64,000 nucleotides of DNA, from the NCBI RefSeq assembly GCF_000276805.1, contig NZ_AKXQ01000004.1, positions 124,001 to 188,000 on the forward strand, read 5' to 3'. The notes beneath the pieces are model-generated. The model did no database searches. It was not told where the DNA came from and saw only the letters and a list, made by a program, of their open reading frames with translations. Shown in pieces: positions 63,328 through 64,000 of the stretch (position 1 is its first letter; every line of letters starts with the position of its first letter). This DNA is from Moritella dasanensis ArB 0140 (GTDB lineage Bacteria > Pseudomonadota > Gammaproteobacteria > Enterobacterales > Moritellaceae). Position numbers and translations under genes: made by a program.

Positions 63328-64000
63328 TTGTCTGAGCGACCTACCATGCGAGCCAATTCAGCGGCGCGATTTGCATAACCCCACTCATTGTCGTACCAAG
63401 CATATATTTTCACTTGGGTACCATTAACGACCATAGTGGATAAGGCATCAATGATGCTTGAACGAGGGTCAGTTTTGTAATCTACAGAGACTAACGGGCG
63501 TTCTTCATAACCCAAAATGTCTTTCAGTTCTTGTTCAGCAGCTTGCTTGAAGTAACCATTCACTTCTTCTGCGGTGGTTTCACGCGCCACTTCAAAAACA
63601 CAATCGGTTAACGATGCATTCGCCAGAGGTACGCGAATAGCATGGCCGTTTAACTTACCGGTTAATTCAGGGAAGATATTGGTAATTGCCGTTGCAGAAC
63701 CTGTGGTGGTTGGAATTAAAGACGTACCGCAAGCGCGGGCACGACGTAAATCAGCATGGGGCGCATCAAGAATTGTTTGGGTATTGGTGATGTTGTGGAT
63801 TGTCGTCATTGAACCGTGTTTAATGCCGATTTTTTCGTTTAATACTTTAACCACAGGGGCAAGGCAGTTGGTAGTACAAGACGCTGCTGTCACAATCGGG
63901 TGTAGGGCTTTGTTGTACAGGTTATCATTCACCCCCATGACCACGTTCAATACACCTTCTTCTTTGACTGGCGCTGTAACGACAACACGTTTAACGCCTT
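63324..64000 (-). CDS. ArsJ-associated glyceraldehyde-3-phosphate dehydrogenase (partial)
   Basis: C-terminal two thirds of a type I GAPDH; the N-terminal NAD-binding part continues past the window edge. The catalytic cysteine is in [11 protein letters not shown], substrate-binding His follows in [10 protein letters not shown], then [20 protein letters not shown] and the C-terminal [13 protein letters not shown]. Adjacent in-frame codons to 64000 read [13 protein letters not shown], so the gene is open at this end. Together with ArsJ it forms the arsenate resistance pair in which GAPDH adds arsenate in place of phosphate. Confidence 0.93.
   Translation of the reverse strand, partial: GVKRVVVTAPVKEEGVLNVVMGVNDNLYNKALHPIVTAASCTTNCLAPVVKVLNEKIGIKHGSMTTIHNITNTQTILDAPHADLRRARACGTSLIPTTTGSATAITNIFPELTGKLNGHAIRVPLANASLTDCVFEVARETTAEEVNGYFKQAAEQELKDILGYEERPLVSVDYKTDPRSSIIDALSTMVVNGTQVKIYAWYDNEWGYANRAAELARMVGRSDK

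Noticed and set aside
1-64000. Prophage, insertion sequence, integron or genomic island
   Set aside because: No transposase, integrase, phage structural gene or attachment duplication of the tRNA end was seen; the tRNA-His has no second 3' copy nearby that I could find.

Overview
The window reads as ordinary chromosome of an AT-rich marine gammaproteobacterium. Gene content (H-NOX with a hybrid kinase, cystine importer TcyP, a ynjBCD-ynjF locus, ArsJ with its own GAPDH, several c-di-GMP proteins, a type IV pilin) best fits the Moritella/Shewanella/Psychromonas/Vibrio neighbourhood; Moritella is my guess, not a proven identification. I see no insertion sequence, prophage, integron or CRISPR array. 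Short tandem repeats in intergenic DNA are unusually common.

Layout. 0-5 kb: tRNA-His with promoter and terminator, a type IV pilin gene broken by a one-base frameshift in its leader, a POT peptide symporter, an MDR oxidoreductase and a GNAT acetyltransferase. 5-12 kb: a minus-strand peptide ABC importer operon (fused double ATPase, binding protein, two permeases) with a LysR gene upstream. 12-19.5 kb: MATE exporter, RNase Z, nitrilase-type amidohydrolase, adenosine deaminase, an unrecognised protein behind 21-bp repeats, and an AraC regulator next to a DMT exporter.

19.5-29.6 kb is the most interesting part: a compact plus-strand locus of envelope proteins. It holds a small lipoprotein, a CsgG-like lipoprotein, a protein with two LPP20/FlgT-like domains, a TPR-like protein, a coiled-coil protein, an LPP20 lipoprotein, an MltC-like lytic transglycosylase without a lipobox and another LPP20-like protein, followed by a PilZ (c-di-GMP receptor) gene. 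The parts resemble the FlgO/FlgP/FlgT outer rings of sheathed flagella and CsgG-type export pores, but no flagellar or curli gene is nearby. I propose an undescribed envelope-spanning complex that carries its own peptidoglycan-opening enzyme.

29.6-43.8 kb: modABC (minus), a Cache-GGDEF diguanylate cyclase, cysteine desulfidase, modE, an anchored unknown protein, a GAF-GGDEF-EAL phosphodiesterase, TcyP and acetate kinase. TcyP and the desulfidase could together import and break down cyst(e)ine. 44-50 kb: an Asp-rich calcium-binding-type lipoprotein, M14 peptidase, stand-alone RibD-type deaminase, cytochrome c' facing cytochrome b561, and a MarR regulator. 50-52.4 kb: H-NOX and hybrid histidine kinase, preceded by a six-copy 12-bp repeat. 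52.4-56.5 kb: ynjB-ynjC-ynjD-ynjF. 56.7-64 kb: YheT-type hydrolase, beta-lactamase-fold hydrolase, ASCH protein, c-type cytochrome lipoprotein, CstA, then ArsJ and a partial GAPDH, together an arsenate-detoxification pair cut by the window edge.
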